The notes: generated by a model from the letters alone, not told the origin. Positions 49,507 to 59,805 are shown, numbered from the stretch's first letter. The stretch is DNA of 64,000 bases from Laedolimicola sp934402125 (GCF_052065835.1 NZ_JBQHTG010000001.1:1-64000); one strand, 5' to 3'. Made by a program: numbers and translations.

Positions 49507-51411
49507 TTAATACGGCGGCCTGATATTCGGAATGCAGTAAAACGCAAAAGAATACAGGGATAACAGCGCCGTAGCCGCCAGCACCAGCTGGAACCATTTT
49601 TTCTGTGAAACCTCCGGCTTCAGAGCCGCGGCATGGGCGGCAAAAATCAGCACCGGGACCATGTAACGACCCTGGGCCTGATAATCGATAAACCAGGCGT
49701 TGTAGACCAGAAGCCCGTAGGAGACAAACGCCGAGAAGAACAGAAGCCCAAGCTTCACCTTCCGCTCTCCGTGACCCTTTTCCCGGATCACGGCCCCACA
49801 GCAGCCGACGAGATAAATCACATACAGCCCGCCCATCAGCAGCACATACCAGTCGGGACTCGGAAACTGGAGGCTTCCATAGGTTCCCACGAAGGAACGG
49901 AAGGTCGTCTTGTGAAGTCCCATATGAAACAGCAGCTCGGAAAGGGTAACGCCCTTGCCATAGAGATTGAAGGCCGAGCTCTGCTCCGAAGGCGGGGACG
50001 CCGGATTCAGCTTCGGAATCGCAATCTGCTCCTGCAGCTCCACCAGAACCCGGTGACGATGGATTCCATAATGTAAAAGCTCCGGAATATACCGGATTCC
50101 CAGGAACATCAGAGCAAAGCCCGCTACCCACAGATAGCTGATAAACCGCTTTTTCCTTTCCTCCACAGGCGCTGTGAAAAGATCCACCAGCAGCATACAG
50201 AAGACGTAGATGGCAAACACATAGAAGTTCTGTTTGGCCATAAAAATATTGGAAAAGAGGAAGCCAAGAAGCAGAATTCTCCACCAGTCCGCCTTTTTCA
50301 CTCCGCGGCTACAAAGCTTCTGCAGCATACTGTCCGGCCTTGCCACCTGGTACAGCACCAGCGCCCCGACTGCGTAATCCATAGCGTCGGAGGTACAATA
50401 GGTATAGAGATACCAGATCTGCGGCGTCAGGAACATGACGGCCAGCAGCCAGCGATTCTTCTTCAGATTGCAGAAAATCAGGTAAAAGAGGCCTGCCGCC
50501 ATCAAGACGCTAAACAGACGGACCGCGTGCTCAAAGGTAAAGAGCCTTGCAATCTGTGCCGCCAGGATATAAAAGAGATTCAGCTCCGTAAGACGCGCGG
50601 TACCGAATACGGAATAGGCTGCCATTTCCAGTTCTCTGGCATCCGGAATCTTCCAATGGGTAATATAATACTGCACCGAATAGACAGCCTCCGATTCATC
50701 CGGATTCACCATATCCGATCCCACAAAAGCTCCGGTCAGGATCAGGGCCAGCGCTGCAAGCCCTGCCAGATAAAACAGCGTGTCCACGACCAGGAAAAAT
50801 CGTTCTCCTCTCTTTTTCCAGATTTGCCGCATATAGAATTCTGCCGCAGCCCAGAGCGCCAGAAGCAGGGGAAGCAGATAAAAGATTCCCGTGTGGGCAT
50901 AGCGCCCTGCGATCTCCCGGTAAAAGCTCCGGAAAGTCTCTGTGGTCAGAAGCTGGGAATCCTCTCCGGTAATATAAAGTCCCAGGGAGCCCGTATCCGT
51001 TTCGTACATCTCCACCTGTTCATTGGGGGTAAACGAAGCGAAAAGCCTTTCCCCCGACAGCTCTCCCGCATAAAATCCGTTGATAAAAAACGCGATGTCC
51101 TTAATCCGAATCTCATCGTCCAGGTTGTAATCGATGGGATCCAGCCGCTTCAGGGTCTTCCCGTCCCGCCACCGGATATCCCAGAAAAAGAACCGGGCCT
51201 CCCCCGTCTTCCTGTCCGCGTTTTTTACACTGTTCACGCCCAGATTTTCCGTCGGGGAAGCAAATATCTTACAGTGATGGCCCGCCGTGTAATCTTCTTT
51301 TTCAAAATCCACACGTAACTCCGTAAGCACCAGGGGCGGATGCAGAAGAAAGCCTGCCAGCACCAGAAGCAGCGCCAATGGCTTCCACCATTTTTTCAGC
51401 CACATTTTCAT
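49507..51411 (-). CDS. Polytopic membrane protein A, DUF2142/GT-C-like
   Basis: 634 residues. One N-terminal helix (about 11-28), an extracytoplasmic beta-rich domain (about 30-165), then about ten membrane helices. A short acidic motif NPDESEAVYSVQYY after the second helix is in the position of the catalytic Asp-containing loop of GT-C glycosyltransferases. It is clearly paralogous to the protein at 54909-56798, sharing PPLVLT near the N terminus, RLDPIDY versus RRIDPIDA, and the ITGEDSQLL/ITGADSQLL motif. A cell-envelope glycan role is likely but unproven. Confidence 0.75.
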   Translation of the reverse strand: MKMWLKKWWKPLALLLVLAGFLLHPPLVLTELRVDFEKEDYTAGHHCKIFASPTENLGVNSVKNADRKTGEARFFFWDIRWRDGKTLKRLDPIDYNLDDEIRIKDIAFFINGFYAGELSGERLFASFTPNEQVEMYETDTGSLGLYITGEDSQLLTTETFRSFYREIAGRYAHTGIFYLLPLLLALWAAAEFYMRQIWKKRGERFFLVVDTLFYLAGLAALALILTGAFVGSDMVNPDESEAVYSVQYYITHWKIPDARELEMAAYSVFGTARLTELNLFYILAAQIARLFTFEHAVRLFSVLMAAGLFYLIFCNLKKNRWLLAVMFLTPQIWYLYTYCTSDAMDYAVGALVLYQVARPDSMLQKLCSRGVKKADWWRILLLGFLFSNIFMAKQNFYVFAIYVFCMLLVDLFTAPVEERKKRFISYLWVAGFALMFLGIRYIPELLHYGIHRHRVLVELQEQIAIPKLNPASPPSEQSSAFNLYGKGVTLSELLFHMGLHKTTFRSFVGTYGSLQFPSPDWYVLLMGGLYVIYLVGCCGAVIREKGHGERKVKLGLLFFSAFVSYGLLVYNAWFIDYQAQGRYMVPVLIFAAHAAALKPEVSQKKWFQLVLAATALLSLYSFAFYCIPNIRPPY

Positions 51412-51429
51412 ATAAAACTCCTCGCCTTT

Positions 51430-53223
51430 TTACTGTGCCGTATCGTCCAACTGCCGTTTCAGATAGATTCCTACCACACTGGAAAAATTCATAATATTAC
51501 GGATATAAGCAAAATCCTTACCGAAAATCCGCCGTTCTGCCTGTAAATCCTGTTCCTCTCCGGCAAAGACGCCCAGCACGGAGATTCCCTCCGCCCGCAC
51601 TTTTCTCACCTCGGAAGCTGTATCCCGCACTGCGTAATCTCCCGCATAGGGCATGGGATTCTTACTGTTCGGACGGTTCACGATAATATCATTGGGCCGT
51701 CCGTCGCTTAAGACAATCAGAACCTTATTCTCCTCCGGACGATCCCGCAGGCTTGCCGCTGCCGCCCGGATAGCCAGACCGTCCCGGTTATTGGAGGAGG
51801 CGTGGAATTCAAAAATCCGCTTGTTGGCCTCTTTGGGATCGTCGTAGTCCCGGTATCTCTGCATGACCGTGTAATCCCAGAAGGTACAAAAGCCCATGAC
51901 CCGGTGGGGGATCTGCACATTACTCAGAGCCTCACTGATAATATAGCCCTGCAGGGCCACCAGGCTCTGGCGGCTTCTCTGGGAGCCGGAGGCGTCGATG
52001 AGCACATGCACCACAAACTCGGAGCTATCCTTTTTCAAAACCCGTTCAAAAAGCTTCTTATCCCGGCTCCGTCCAAGCTTCCAGAGACGGGAGGGCACGA
52101 TATCGCCATACTCGCTGCGCACCGTTTCCCGCTCGCTCCGGGCCACCAGGGCACGGCGCAGGGTATCAGTCAACAGTTCGATATTTCTCCGGGCCACACG
52201 GGTGTGATGGCCGTATTCCCGGAGGTTTTCACTCTTTGCCCGTCTTGCGTACTCCGACTGGTAATTTCTCTTTACCATATTGGAAAGGATTCCATCGGTA
52301 AAATACAGGCTGCAGTCCGCATGGGCGCCGCGGCAGATGCTGCGGTTCAGTCTGGCCTGCTCGCCCTCGCTCAGATAGGATCTGCCATAGTTCAGCTCCA
52401 TGTAGGAATACATCTTGGCTGCCGCCTCTGCGTCCACCAGCACGCGCTTCATGCGGCTTTCCCGCTTTTCCTCCTGCTCTGTAGGCACTTCCCCGGTCTG
52501 GGTTACCGCCTGATTCACCTGATTCAGTACCTGGGTCAGCTCCTCTTCCTTCGCTTCCTCCTCCAGATAATCCTTCCAGCTGAATTCCTTCAGCTCCTCC
52601 ATGGTCACAGCCAGCACCTTCGCCAGATCTCCATGATTCTTTTCAAAATAAGGATCCACTAACCAGTTGTAAAGCTTATCGGTCACCCGGATAATCTCCA
52701 TGGTATCATAGGTATCCTCAAGCTCTGCCAGAAGATCCAGCACCTGCCGCATCCGGGCCTGCTCATGGCTCACCGATCCCCGGACCGCCTGCTGCATCAT
52801 ACAGATCTTAATCTGTCCCAGATAATAGGAGGCCAGTCTGGTGAAATCGTATTCCAGCAGATCGGAAAAGGCCTTCTTCCGGATCTCCTGCACACCCTTA
52901 CGCTCCGCGCTGATTTTTCTGTACACCGCGCTGTCCACCGCAAGCTGGGCCACATTCGTCAGCGCCTGCTCGTCCGCTCCGTAATACAGCTTCTTCACCA
53001 GATACAGGCCGAAGGCGTTCCGGTCAAAATACCGGGAAAAGGCACCCTGCTTCACCGCGTCATAGAGGGACACCCAGGGCGAACGGGCAAAGGAGACCGT
53101 ATCCAGCTTGATATTCTCCCCATAGTTCCCGCTGACCGTCCAGTACAGATTCCGGATACGGTTCTCTATCTCATACTGATTTTCATCAAAATAATCCTCA
53201 CTGAGGGTTTCCTGTTCCTTCAT
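51430..53223 (-). CDS. VWA-domain protein (NorD/ViaA-like) partner of a MoxR ATPase
   Basis: 597 residues. An N-terminal helical region of about 390 residues precedes a VWA domain whose MIDAS motif DASGS is near residue 405 and whose third-loop Asp is in LSDGRPND. It lacks a signal peptide. Proteins of this type work with MoxR-family ATPases in metal-centre insertion or complex remodelling (NorQ/NorD, RavA/ViaA). It follows the ATPase gene by ten bases. The client here is unknown; no cofactor-enzyme gene is in the operon. Confidence 0.85.
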   Translation of the reverse strand: MKEQETLSEDYFDENQYEIENRIRNLYWTVSGNYGENIKLDTVSFARSPWVSLYDAVKQGAFSRYFDRNAFGLYLVKKLYYGADEQALTNVAQLAVDSAVYRKISAERKGVQEIRKKAFSDLLEYDFTRLASYYLGQIKICMMQQAVRGSVSHEQARMRQVLDLLAELEDTYDTMEIIRVTDKLYNWLVDPYFEKNHGDLAKVLAVTMEELKEFSWKDYLEEEAKEEELTQVLNQVNQAVTQTGEVPTEQEEKRESRMKRVLVDAEAAAKMYSYMELNYGRSYLSEGEQARLNRSICRGAHADCSLYFTDGILSNMVKRNYQSEYARRAKSENLREYGHHTRVARRNIELLTDTLRRALVARSERETVRSEYGDIVPSRLWKLGRSRDKKLFERVLKKDSSEFVVHVLIDASGSQRSRQSLVALQGYIISEALSNVQIPHRVMGFCTFWDYTVMQRYRDYDDPKEANKRIFEFHASSNNRDGLAIRAAAASLRDRPEENKVLIVLSDGRPNDIIVNRPNSKNPMPYAGDYAVRDTASEVRKVRAEGISVLGVFAGEEQDLQAERRIFGKDFAYIRNIMNFSSVVGIYLKRQLDDTAQ

Positions 53224-53233
53224 TCTGCCTCAC

Positions 53234-54151
53234 TTAAAATAATTCGCTGCCGGTCCATTCCTCCGGAATCCGGGTCATAACGATATCGCCGACAATCTCC
53301 TTCTCAAAGATGTCGAAACTCTTATTGGTAATTCCCATGGTAACGGCCGCTCTGGGGGTAAGCCCGCAGCGCACTGTCTTCATGGCTCCGATCATACCGC
53401 GCAGATCCAGCGGCTTTGTGGATATCTCGCTGTTCTGGGCCTTGGTCTGCAGATCGAGGAAGAGTCCGGCAAAGGCCCGGATTCCTTCTTCCTTCGCGTC
53501 CGGGAAATTGGCCCGCAGAATCAGAAGCAGGGTTTCCTCGGTCAGAGCCGGCATATCAATCACCAGGAATCGGGATACCAGTGCCTCGTTCAGCTCCCTG
53601 GTTCCCGCGTAGCCGTAGTTCATGGTTCCGATAAAACGGGTGGCCGGATGGAGCTCGATCTTGTCGTAACCCGGCACGTCGATGAGACGGCGGTAATCCA
53701 GCGTCGCGTGAAGCACGGAAACCGCGTCATTTTTCGCCATGTTGATCTCATCAAAGACGCCGAAGCCGCCGTTCTCGGCGCACTGGCATACGGGTCCCTT
53801 GCGAAGCCGCACCTCGTTGTCCACAAAGGTATCCGTTCCGATCAGAGAGCTACTGTCTGTATTCACATTAAAAGAGATGTTGTAGGAGGGGCGGCCAAAA
53901 ACCCAGGCCAGATTTTCCGCCAGGATATTCTTTCCCGTAGCCTTGGAACCGGAAAGCAGCACATTTTCCCCCTGCAGGAGGGCCGCTATGGCCATCTCCA
54001 GAATCTCTTTTCCATAAAACGGAACCGGCGGCTTCGCCACCCGGTTTTTTACCGACTCTTCGACCGGGTACTTCTCCCGGAATTTCTCCACCTCGCGGAT
54101 CAGCAGCGGATTTACCTTCTGTTCTTCCAGATATTCTAATTCTTTCATCAT
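53234..54151 (-). CDS. MoxR-family AAA+ ATPase
   Basis: 305 residues. The Walker A variant GSKATGKN (68-75), Walker B GVFDEINMAK (131-140), sensor 1 FIGTMN and an Arg finger region in SRFLVID are present, with NorQ-like spacing. It is coupled to the VWA gene downstream and 17 bases after a HAD phosphatase. Confidence 0.88.
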   Translation of the reverse strand: MMKELEYLEEQKVNPLLIREVEKFREKYPVEESVKNRVAKPPVPFYGKEILEMAIAALLQGENVLLSGSKATGKNILAENLAWVFGRPSYNISFNVNTDSSSLIGTDTFVDNEVRLRKGPVCQCAENGGFGVFDEINMAKNDAVSVLHATLDYRRLIDVPGYDKIELHPATRFIGTMNYGYAGTRELNEALVSRFLVIDMPALTEETLLLILRANFPDAKEEGIRAFAGLFLDLQTKAQNSEISTKPLDLRGMIGAMKTVRCGLTPRAAVTMGITNKSFDIFEKEIVGDIVMTRIPEEWTGSELF

Positions 54152-54168
54152 TTCATCCTTATTTTTTA

Positions 54169-54882
54169 TTATCCCAGTTCCTTAATATAGGGAACCAGCT
54201 CGTCAAAATGCCGGATCACTTTGTATTCCCCGGGCTGCAGCGACGGATTTTCCGGCAAAGGTCTTTCCTTGGCCCGGTACCACACCGGATGCATACCGGC
54301 TGCTCCCGGCCCTGCCACATCCTTTTTAAAAGTATCGCCTACAAAAACCAGTTCCTCCGGGCTGCAGCCTGCTTTTTCGATACAGAGCGCCATAAATTCC
54401 GGATGGGGCTTCTCATGGCCCGCCTCCTGGCTGGTTACAATGTGATCCACATAGGGTGCAAAGCCCAGACGCTCCAGCTTTTTGTACTGCATGGTAACCG
54501 TCATATCGGTACCGATCCCGATATGGACGCCCATGTCACGCAGGGCACGAACGGCCTCAATACTTCCCGGTTCTGCCTCTGAAGCCTCTAAAAGGCCTCC
54601 CCAATATAAGTGATACAACTTTTCCACATGGGGAAAAATCGGTTTTCCCCAATTTTCCATCATGTTCTGTAAACGGATCGTGCGGCTGTGAATGGTCGCA
54701 TTGTCCGTTCCCAGCTTCTTCTTGGCTTCCTCATACAATCTCTTATATTCCGCCATAAATTCCTCCGGACCAATACCAAGCTCTTTCTTCGCATAGGCAG
54801 TCATCCGCGCCACACCTTCCGCATTTCCTCTTTCATAATCATAAAGCGTACCGTCAATATCAAATATCACTTCTTTTATCAA
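54169..54882 (-). CDS. HAD-superfamily phosphatase (YjjG/PpaX-like)
   Basis: 237 residues. Motif I DIDGTLYDYERG, motif II around IGTDMTVTMQ, motif III Lys in HEKPHPE and motif IV GDTFKKDV are complete, with an alpha-helical C1 cap. Substrates of this group are nucleotides or small phosphorylated metabolites. No ATG fits; a TTG start lies seven bases after AGGAGGAG. The longer open frame upstream overlaps the neighbouring gene and has no start signal. Confidence 0.85.
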   Translation of the reverse strand: MIKEVIFDIDGTLYDYERGNAEGVARMTAYAKKELGIGPEEFMAEYKRLYEEAKKKLGTDNATIHSRTIRLQNMMENWGKPIFPHVEKLYHLYWGGLLEASEAEPGSIEAVRALRDMGVHIGIGTDMTVTMQYKKLERLGFAPYVDHIVTSQEAGHEKPHPEFMALCIEKAGCSPEELVFVGDTFKKDVAGPGAAGMHPVWYRAKERPLPENPSLQPGEYKVIRHFDELVPYIKELG

Positions 54883-54908
54883 TCTTAAGCTCCTCCTCTT
54901 GTATCTGC

Positions 54909-56798
54909 TCACATAGCCCAGAGCTGGGGAACGCCTGTGGCAAAGGAATAAAGCCCCAGCAGCGCTGTCGCGCAAATCACCAGCTGATACCATTTTTTCT
55001 CTGTAACCTTTCCTCCCAGGGAAAGACCATGGGCCATGAAAATCAGGACTGGCAGCATATAACGTCCCTGGGGTTGAAAATCCAGAATATAACCGTTATA
55101 AAAAACCAGAAGCAGGGAAATGAGCGCCGGTATGTGAAGCAACAGTCCCTGCCGCTTTTCCGTCCGGCTTCCATTCCTTCGGACGCCGTACCCTGTCACC
55201 AGATATAATACCACATAAAGGGCACCCATGACCAGATAATATCGACCGGGCGTCTGAATTTTCATGCCTCCATAGACTCCGGTAAAGGAACGGAACAGGC
55301 TGCCGAATAATCCATAGTTCATCAGGAAGTCCCAAAAAGAGATTCCCTGGGCGTGCATCTGGAAATACCATTCCCAACCAGCCTGATCCAGGGCCGGATT
55401 CAGACTGTCTACCGCGCGTTCCACCATGATTTCCCGCATGATTTCACTTTTCTGAAGGCCATAATGCAGGAAATCAAAGCCCAGCCGCACCGCCAGGAAC
55501 GCGCCGGATACCGATACCAGAAGCAGGTATTTCCGGGACAGCTCCCTTCGCTGCTCCCGCTCTGCCTCCAGCAAGGGTACCAGAAGCATCAGGAAGGCGT
55601 AAATCAGAATCACGTCATAATTTGCCTTAGCAGTCATCACATGGGCAAACAGAAGCCCCAGAAGCAGACAGCGTCCTGTATTTTTCCGGCTCCGGCCAGG
55701 CGCAAACAGCCGGTGCAGCATACTTTCCGGAAACGTAAGCTGGTACAACACCAGCACCGACACCAGATAATCCAGGGCGTCGGAGGTTCCATAGGAATAG
55801 AGGTACCAGACCTGGGGCGTCAGAAAGACAGCCGCCGTCAGCCATCTGCAGGAACGAAGCTTTGAAAGCGCAAAAGCAAACAAAAGAAATCCCAGGCACA
55901 GGCCAAAGAAGCGCTCCCGGTTCGGCACCGAAACCAACCGGGCCAGCTTGCCCGCATAGAGATAATAGGGGGTCTTCTCCGTAAGTCTGGTAGTTCCGTA
56001 GGTACCGATGGTAGGCGCCACCGCCTCATCGCGCACGTCCGGCGGCAGCGTATGCTCTTCATAAAACCGTACCGCGTCCCGGGTCTCCCACTCATCCGGA
56101 TTCAGCTTGTGATCCCCGTAAAAGGAGGTCAACGTCATCAGCGTCAGGGCGCCGACTGCCACCAGAAGCAGGCAGACGTCCGCAGCGTCCAGCCATCGTT
56201 TCTCCGGATCTGACTTTCCAAGCCTTCCATAGCCTGCAACCAGACCATAAACCACCGCGCCGAATATACCCAGAAATAAAATTCCCAACCGGGCACTCTG
56301 TCTGGCCGCAGCCGCGTACCGCTGACAAAAGGCTTCCCGGGGAAGCAGCTGGGAATCCGCGCCTGTAATCCGAAGCTCCAGCACTCCGTCGCTGTTTTCC
56401 ACAGCCTCGGCCTGGTCATTCAGTGTAAAATAAGACAGGATTTCCTCTCCGTTCAGTACGAAACCCTTCCTGCCGTTGTAGCTGACCTCTATACTCTGAA
56501 TCCGGACGTGCTCATCATATTCTGCATCGATGGGATCGATACGCCTAAGATAGCTTCCCTTCCTGTAAATCGGATCCAGAAAGTATACCCGGCTCTTATC
56601 CTTCCGTCCATAGGTGGTCCGGAGTCCGGAAAAGGGAATCGTAGTATCGCTCCGCGAGGTCAGTATTTTCAAATCATCTGCCTTTGTATAATCCCTGTCC
56701 GCAAAATTCACCTGTACCTTTGTCAGTACCAGCGGCGGCATAAGCAAAAACAGCGCCAGAAGCGCCAGAAGCACAGTCAGCGCCCTATGGTTTTTCAT
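54909..56798 (-). CDS. Polytopic membrane protein B, paralogue of the one at 49507-51411
   Basis: 629 residues with the same layout: N-terminal helix, extracytoplasmic beta domain (about 25-165), then about ten membrane helices. The acidic loop reads LNPDEWETRDAVRFY; the end is LGLYSFATGVP against LSLYSFAFYCI in the other. The ATG chosen has GGAG ten bases upstream and overlaps the hemW stop by 14 bases. Probably GT-C/DUF2142-like envelope glycosyl transfer. Confidence 0.75.
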   Translation of the reverse strand: MKNHRALTVLLALLALFLLMPPLVLTKVQVNFADRDYTKADDLKILTSRSDTTIPFSGLRTTYGRKDKSRVYFLDPIYRKGSYLRRIDPIDAEYDEHVRIQSIEVSYNGRKGFVLNGEEILSYFTLNDQAEAVENSDGVLELRITGADSQLLPREAFCQRYAAAARQSARLGILFLGIFGAVVYGLVAGYGRLGKSDPEKRWLDAADVCLLLVAVGALTLMTLTSFYGDHKLNPDEWETRDAVRFYEEHTLPPDVRDEAVAPTIGTYGTTRLTEKTPYYLYAGKLARLVSVPNRERFFGLCLGFLLFAFALSKLRSCRWLTAAVFLTPQVWYLYSYGTSDALDYLVSVLVLYQLTFPESMLHRLFAPGRSRKNTGRCLLLGLLFAHVMTAKANYDVILIYAFLMLLVPLLEAEREQRRELSRKYLLLVSVSGAFLAVRLGFDFLHYGLQKSEIMREIMVERAVDSLNPALDQAGWEWYFQMHAQGISFWDFLMNYGLFGSLFRSFTGVYGGMKIQTPGRYYLVMGALYVVLYLVTGYGVRRNGSRTEKRQGLLLHIPALISLLLVFYNGYILDFQPQGRYMLPVLIFMAHGLSLGGKVTEKKWYQLVICATALLGLYSFATGVPQLWAM

Positions 56799-57918
56799 CC
56801 AGCAAAAACTCCGATAACACATAATTACTGATGTCGATCCCCCTGTCTGTCAGACGGAGACGGTTTTCAGACTGCCAAAGCAGTCCCTCCTCCGTCAAGG
56901 TCTTTATCTTTTTTCCGTAAATACTACGGATCGTATCGTTCAGAACGATACCTTTCATTTTCCGCAGCCCCAGAAACATGGTTTCCTCCAGCGCGTCCTT
57001 TGCGCTTAAGGGCTCTATGCTTTCATAGGAAAAATGTCCTTTCAGATATTCCTGTAAATCCGTACTGTTTTTATAGCGCACTTCTTTCAGAAGAGAGGCA
57101 GCGCCGATCCCGAAGCCCTTATAATCTGTCCGCTCCCAGTAGGACAGGTTGTGGCGGCATTCGTAACCGGGCTTTGCGTAATTGGAAATCTCATAGCGTT
57201 CATAGCCCTTTTCCCGCAGAAACGCCCTGGTATCCTCGTACATCAGCCGATCCAGATCCTCTCCCGGAAGCTCAGCCTCACAGGAGCCGCCCTCCCGATA
57301 CTTCTCATAAAAAGGGGTGCCCTCCTCAATGATCAGGCTGTAGGCAGAGATATGCTCCGGATTCAGATCCGTCACCTTTTCCAGGGTGGTCTTCCAGCCC
57401 TCCCGGGTCTGCCCGGGCAGGGCGGACATGAGATCCACATTGACATTGGAAAAGCCCAGCTCCCGTACTCCTTCATAATTTTCCCGAAACTCTTCCCAGG
57501 TATGAATCCGTCCCAGCGCGCGAAGCTCCCGGTTGTCCGCCGACTGAAGCCCGATGCTTAAGCGGTTGATTCCCGCCCTTTTATAGGCTTCCAGTTTTTT
57601 CCTGTCCAGGGTTCCCGGATTGCATTCCACTGTTATCTCCGCGTCAGAACGCAAAAGGAGCTGCCGGGAAATCTCATCGAGAATCCCTGCCAGTTCATCT
57701 CCTGCCAAAAGAGAGGGAGTGCCGCCTCCGAAAAAGACGGTCGCGCCCTCATAGCTTCCGTCCAGCTCCCCGGCTGATCGGATCTCTTCCTTAAGCGCCC
57801 GCACATAGGCGCCTCTGGTTTCCGCGTCCGCCGGCGCGGACAGGAAATCACAGTAAGCACATTTGCGCACACAGAAGGGAATATGGATATAGATTCCAAG
57901 CTTTTTTTTCATGTTCAT
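56785..57918 (-). CDS. hemW: HemW-type radical SAM protein (heme chaperone family)
   Basis: 377 residues. The radical-SAM cluster motif CVRKCAYCDF is at 16-25. VECNPGTLD, RLSIGLQSAD and VDLMSALPGQT follow as in HemW/HemN-like proteins, and a C-terminal HemN domain is present. HemW binds heme and does not make it. Neighbour of lepA, as in many Firmicutes. Two ATGs two codons apart are equally possible. Confidence 0.92.
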   Translation of the reverse strand: MNMKKKLGIYIHIPFCVRKCAYCDFLSAPADAETRGAYVRALKEEIRSAGELDGSYEGATVFFGGGTPSLLAGDELAGILDEISRQLLLRSDAEITVECNPGTLDRKKLEAYKRAGINRLSIGLQSADNRELRALGRIHTWEEFRENYEGVRELGFSNVNVDLMSALPGQTREGWKTTLEKVTDLNPEHISAYSLIIEEGTPFYEKYREGGSCEAELPGEDLDRLMYEDTRAFLREKGYERYEISNYAKPGYECRHNLSYWERTDYKGFGIGAASLLKEVRYKNSTDLQEYLKGHFSYESIEPLSAKDALEETMFLGLRKMKGIVLNDTIRSIYGKKIKTLTEEGLLWQSENRLRLTDRGIDISNYVLSEFLLDEKP

Positions 57919-57925
57919 TTCCCGT

Positions 57926-59740
57926 TTATTTATCGTCCAGCTTAAGCACGCTCATGAAGGCCTTCTGGGGAATCTCCACGTTGCCCACCTGGCGCATCCG
58001 CTTCTTTCCTTCCTTCTGCTTTTCCAAAAGCTTCTTCTTCCGGCTGATATCGCCGCCGTAGCACTTGGCCAGAACGTCCTTACGCATAGCCCGGACAGTC
58101 TCGCGGGCGATCACCTTGCCGCCGATAGCTGCCTGGATCGGAATCTCAAACAAATGTCTCGGGATCTCGTCCTTCAGCTTCTCGCACATCTTCCGTCCAC
58201 GCTCGTAGGCGGTACTGCTGTGTACGATAAAGGACAGGGCGTCCACCTCTTCCTTATTGATCAGGATATCCAGCTTCACCAGATCCGCCGTCTCGTAGCC
58301 CTTCATCTCGTAGTCAAAGGATGCGTAGCCCCTGGAACGGGATTTGAGCGCGTCGAAGAAATCATAAATAATCTCATTCAGCGGAAGCTCGTATTTTAAG
58401 AGAGCACGGGTCTCCTCCATGTATTCCATACCCAGGTATACGCCCCGGCGTTCCTGGCATAGCTCCATGATGGAGCCGATAAACTCTGTGGTTACCATGA
58501 TTTCCGCGCTGACGAAGGGCTCCTCCATGTGCTCAATCTCCGCCGGATCCGGCAGGTTGGAGGGATTGGTCAGATCCAGTACCTCCCCGTTGGTCTTGTA
58601 GACCTTATAGATAACGCCCGGAGCCGTCGTCACCAGATCCAAGTTGTATTCCCGCTCCAGACGCTCCTGGATAATCTCCAGGTGTAACAGTCCCAGGAAG
58701 CCGCAGCGGAAGCCAAAGCCTAAGGCAATCGAGGTCTCCGGCTCAAACTGCAGAGAAGCGTCATTGAGCTGCAGCTTCTCCAGAGCGTCCCGAAGATCCG
58801 GATACTTGGCCCCGTCTGCCGGATACAGGCCGCAGTATACCATAGGCAATACCTTCTTATAGCCGGGCAGGGGAGCGTCACAGGGCTTGTCCCGGTCTGT
58901 AATGGTATCGCCCACCCGGGTATCCCGGACGTTCTTAATGCTGGCCGTGATGTAGCCTACCATACCGGCGGACAGCTCGTCGCAGGGAATAAACTGGCCT
59001 GCGCCAAAATATCCCACCTCTACGACCTCCTCCTCGGCTCCGGTAGCCATCATGCGGATCATCGTTCCCTTCTTCACCGTACCTTCTTTGATCCGGCAGA
59101 AAATGATAACGCCCTTATAGGAGTCATAGACAGAGTCAAAAATCAGAGCCTTCAGGGGCGCCTCCGGATCTCCGGTGGGAGCTGGAATTTTCTGTACGAT
59201 GGCCTCCAGCACCTGATCCACATTCAGACCGGTCTTGGCGGATATCTGGGGTGCGTCCTGGGCTTCGAGGCCGATCACGTCCTCGATCTCGTCAATGACA
59301 CGCTGCGGCTCCGCGCTGGGCAGATCGATTTTATTGATCACCGGAATCACGTCCAGATCATGATCCAGCGCCAGATATACATTGGCCAGCGTCTGGGCCT
59401 CGATACCCTGGGCCGCATCTACCACCAGAATCGCGCCGTCGCAGGCCGCCAGGCTCCGGGACACTTCATAATTGAAGTCCACGTGGCCCGGCGTATCGAT
59501 CAGGTTAAAAATGTACTCCTCGCCGTTCTGGGCTTTATATACCGTACGGACAGTCTGGGCCTTGATGGTGATACCCCGCTCCCGCTCCAGGTCCATATTG
59601 TCCAACACCTGGGACTGCATCTCCCGGCTGGTCAGAAGGCCGGTCTGCTCAATAATCCGGTCCGCCAGGGTGGATTTACCGTGGTCGATATGCGCAATGA
59701 TACAGAAATTGCGGATCTTGCTCTGGTCAAATGACGTCAT
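57926..59740 (-). CDS. lepA: Elongation factor 4 (LepA)
   Basis: 604 residues, the standard length. GTPase motifs AHIDHGKSTLADRI, DTPGHVDF and NKIDLPSA are in order; the C-terminal domain unique to LepA ends with CYGGDISRKKKLLEKQKEGK. It back-translocates ribosomes. GGAGG is nine bases before the ATG (MTSFDQSKIRN), so the longer open frame upstream was rejected. Confidence 0.97.
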   Translation of the reverse strand: MTSFDQSKIRNFCIIAHIDHGKSTLADRIIEQTGLLTSREMQSQVLDNMDLERERGITIKAQTVRTVYKAQNGEEYIFNLIDTPGHVDFNYEVSRSLAACDGAILVVDAAQGIEAQTLANVYLALDHDLDVIPVINKIDLPSAEPQRVIDEIEDVIGLEAQDAPQISAKTGLNVDQVLEAIVQKIPAPTGDPEAPLKALIFDSVYDSYKGVIIFCRIKEGTVKKGTMIRMMATGAEEEVVEVGYFGAGQFIPCDELSAGMVGYITASIKNVRDTRVGDTITDRDKPCDAPLPGYKKVLPMVYCGLYPADGAKYPDLRDALEKLQLNDASLQFEPETSIALGFGFRCGFLGLLHLEIIQERLEREYNLDLVTTAPGVIYKVYKTNGEVLDLTNPSNLPDPAEIEHMEEPFVSAEIMVTTEFIGSIMELCQERRGVYLGMEYMEETRALLKYELPLNEIIYDFFDALKSRSRGYASFDYEMKGYETADLVKLDILINKEEVDALSFIVHSSTAYERGRKMCEKLKDEIPRHLFEIPIQAAIGGKVIARETVRAMRKDVLAKCYGGDISRKKKLLEKQKEGKKRMRQVGNVEIPQKAFMSVLKLDDK

Positions 59741-59773
59741 ATAATAATTCCTCCGTTTATTCAGATTAAACCT

Positions 59774-59805
59774 CAAAAAGCGGGTGCGTCTATCTCGCCC
59801 GCTCG
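59774..59805 (-). terminator. Terminator-like hairpin after spoIIP
   Basis: The arms AGCGGG and CCCGCT with a 13-base loop are followed on the minus strand by TTTTTG. It lies in the spoIIP-lepA gap. If lepA is transcribed from the weak TTGTCA-18-TAACAT candidate upstream, the hairpin would also sit in the lepA leader. Confidence 0.6.
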
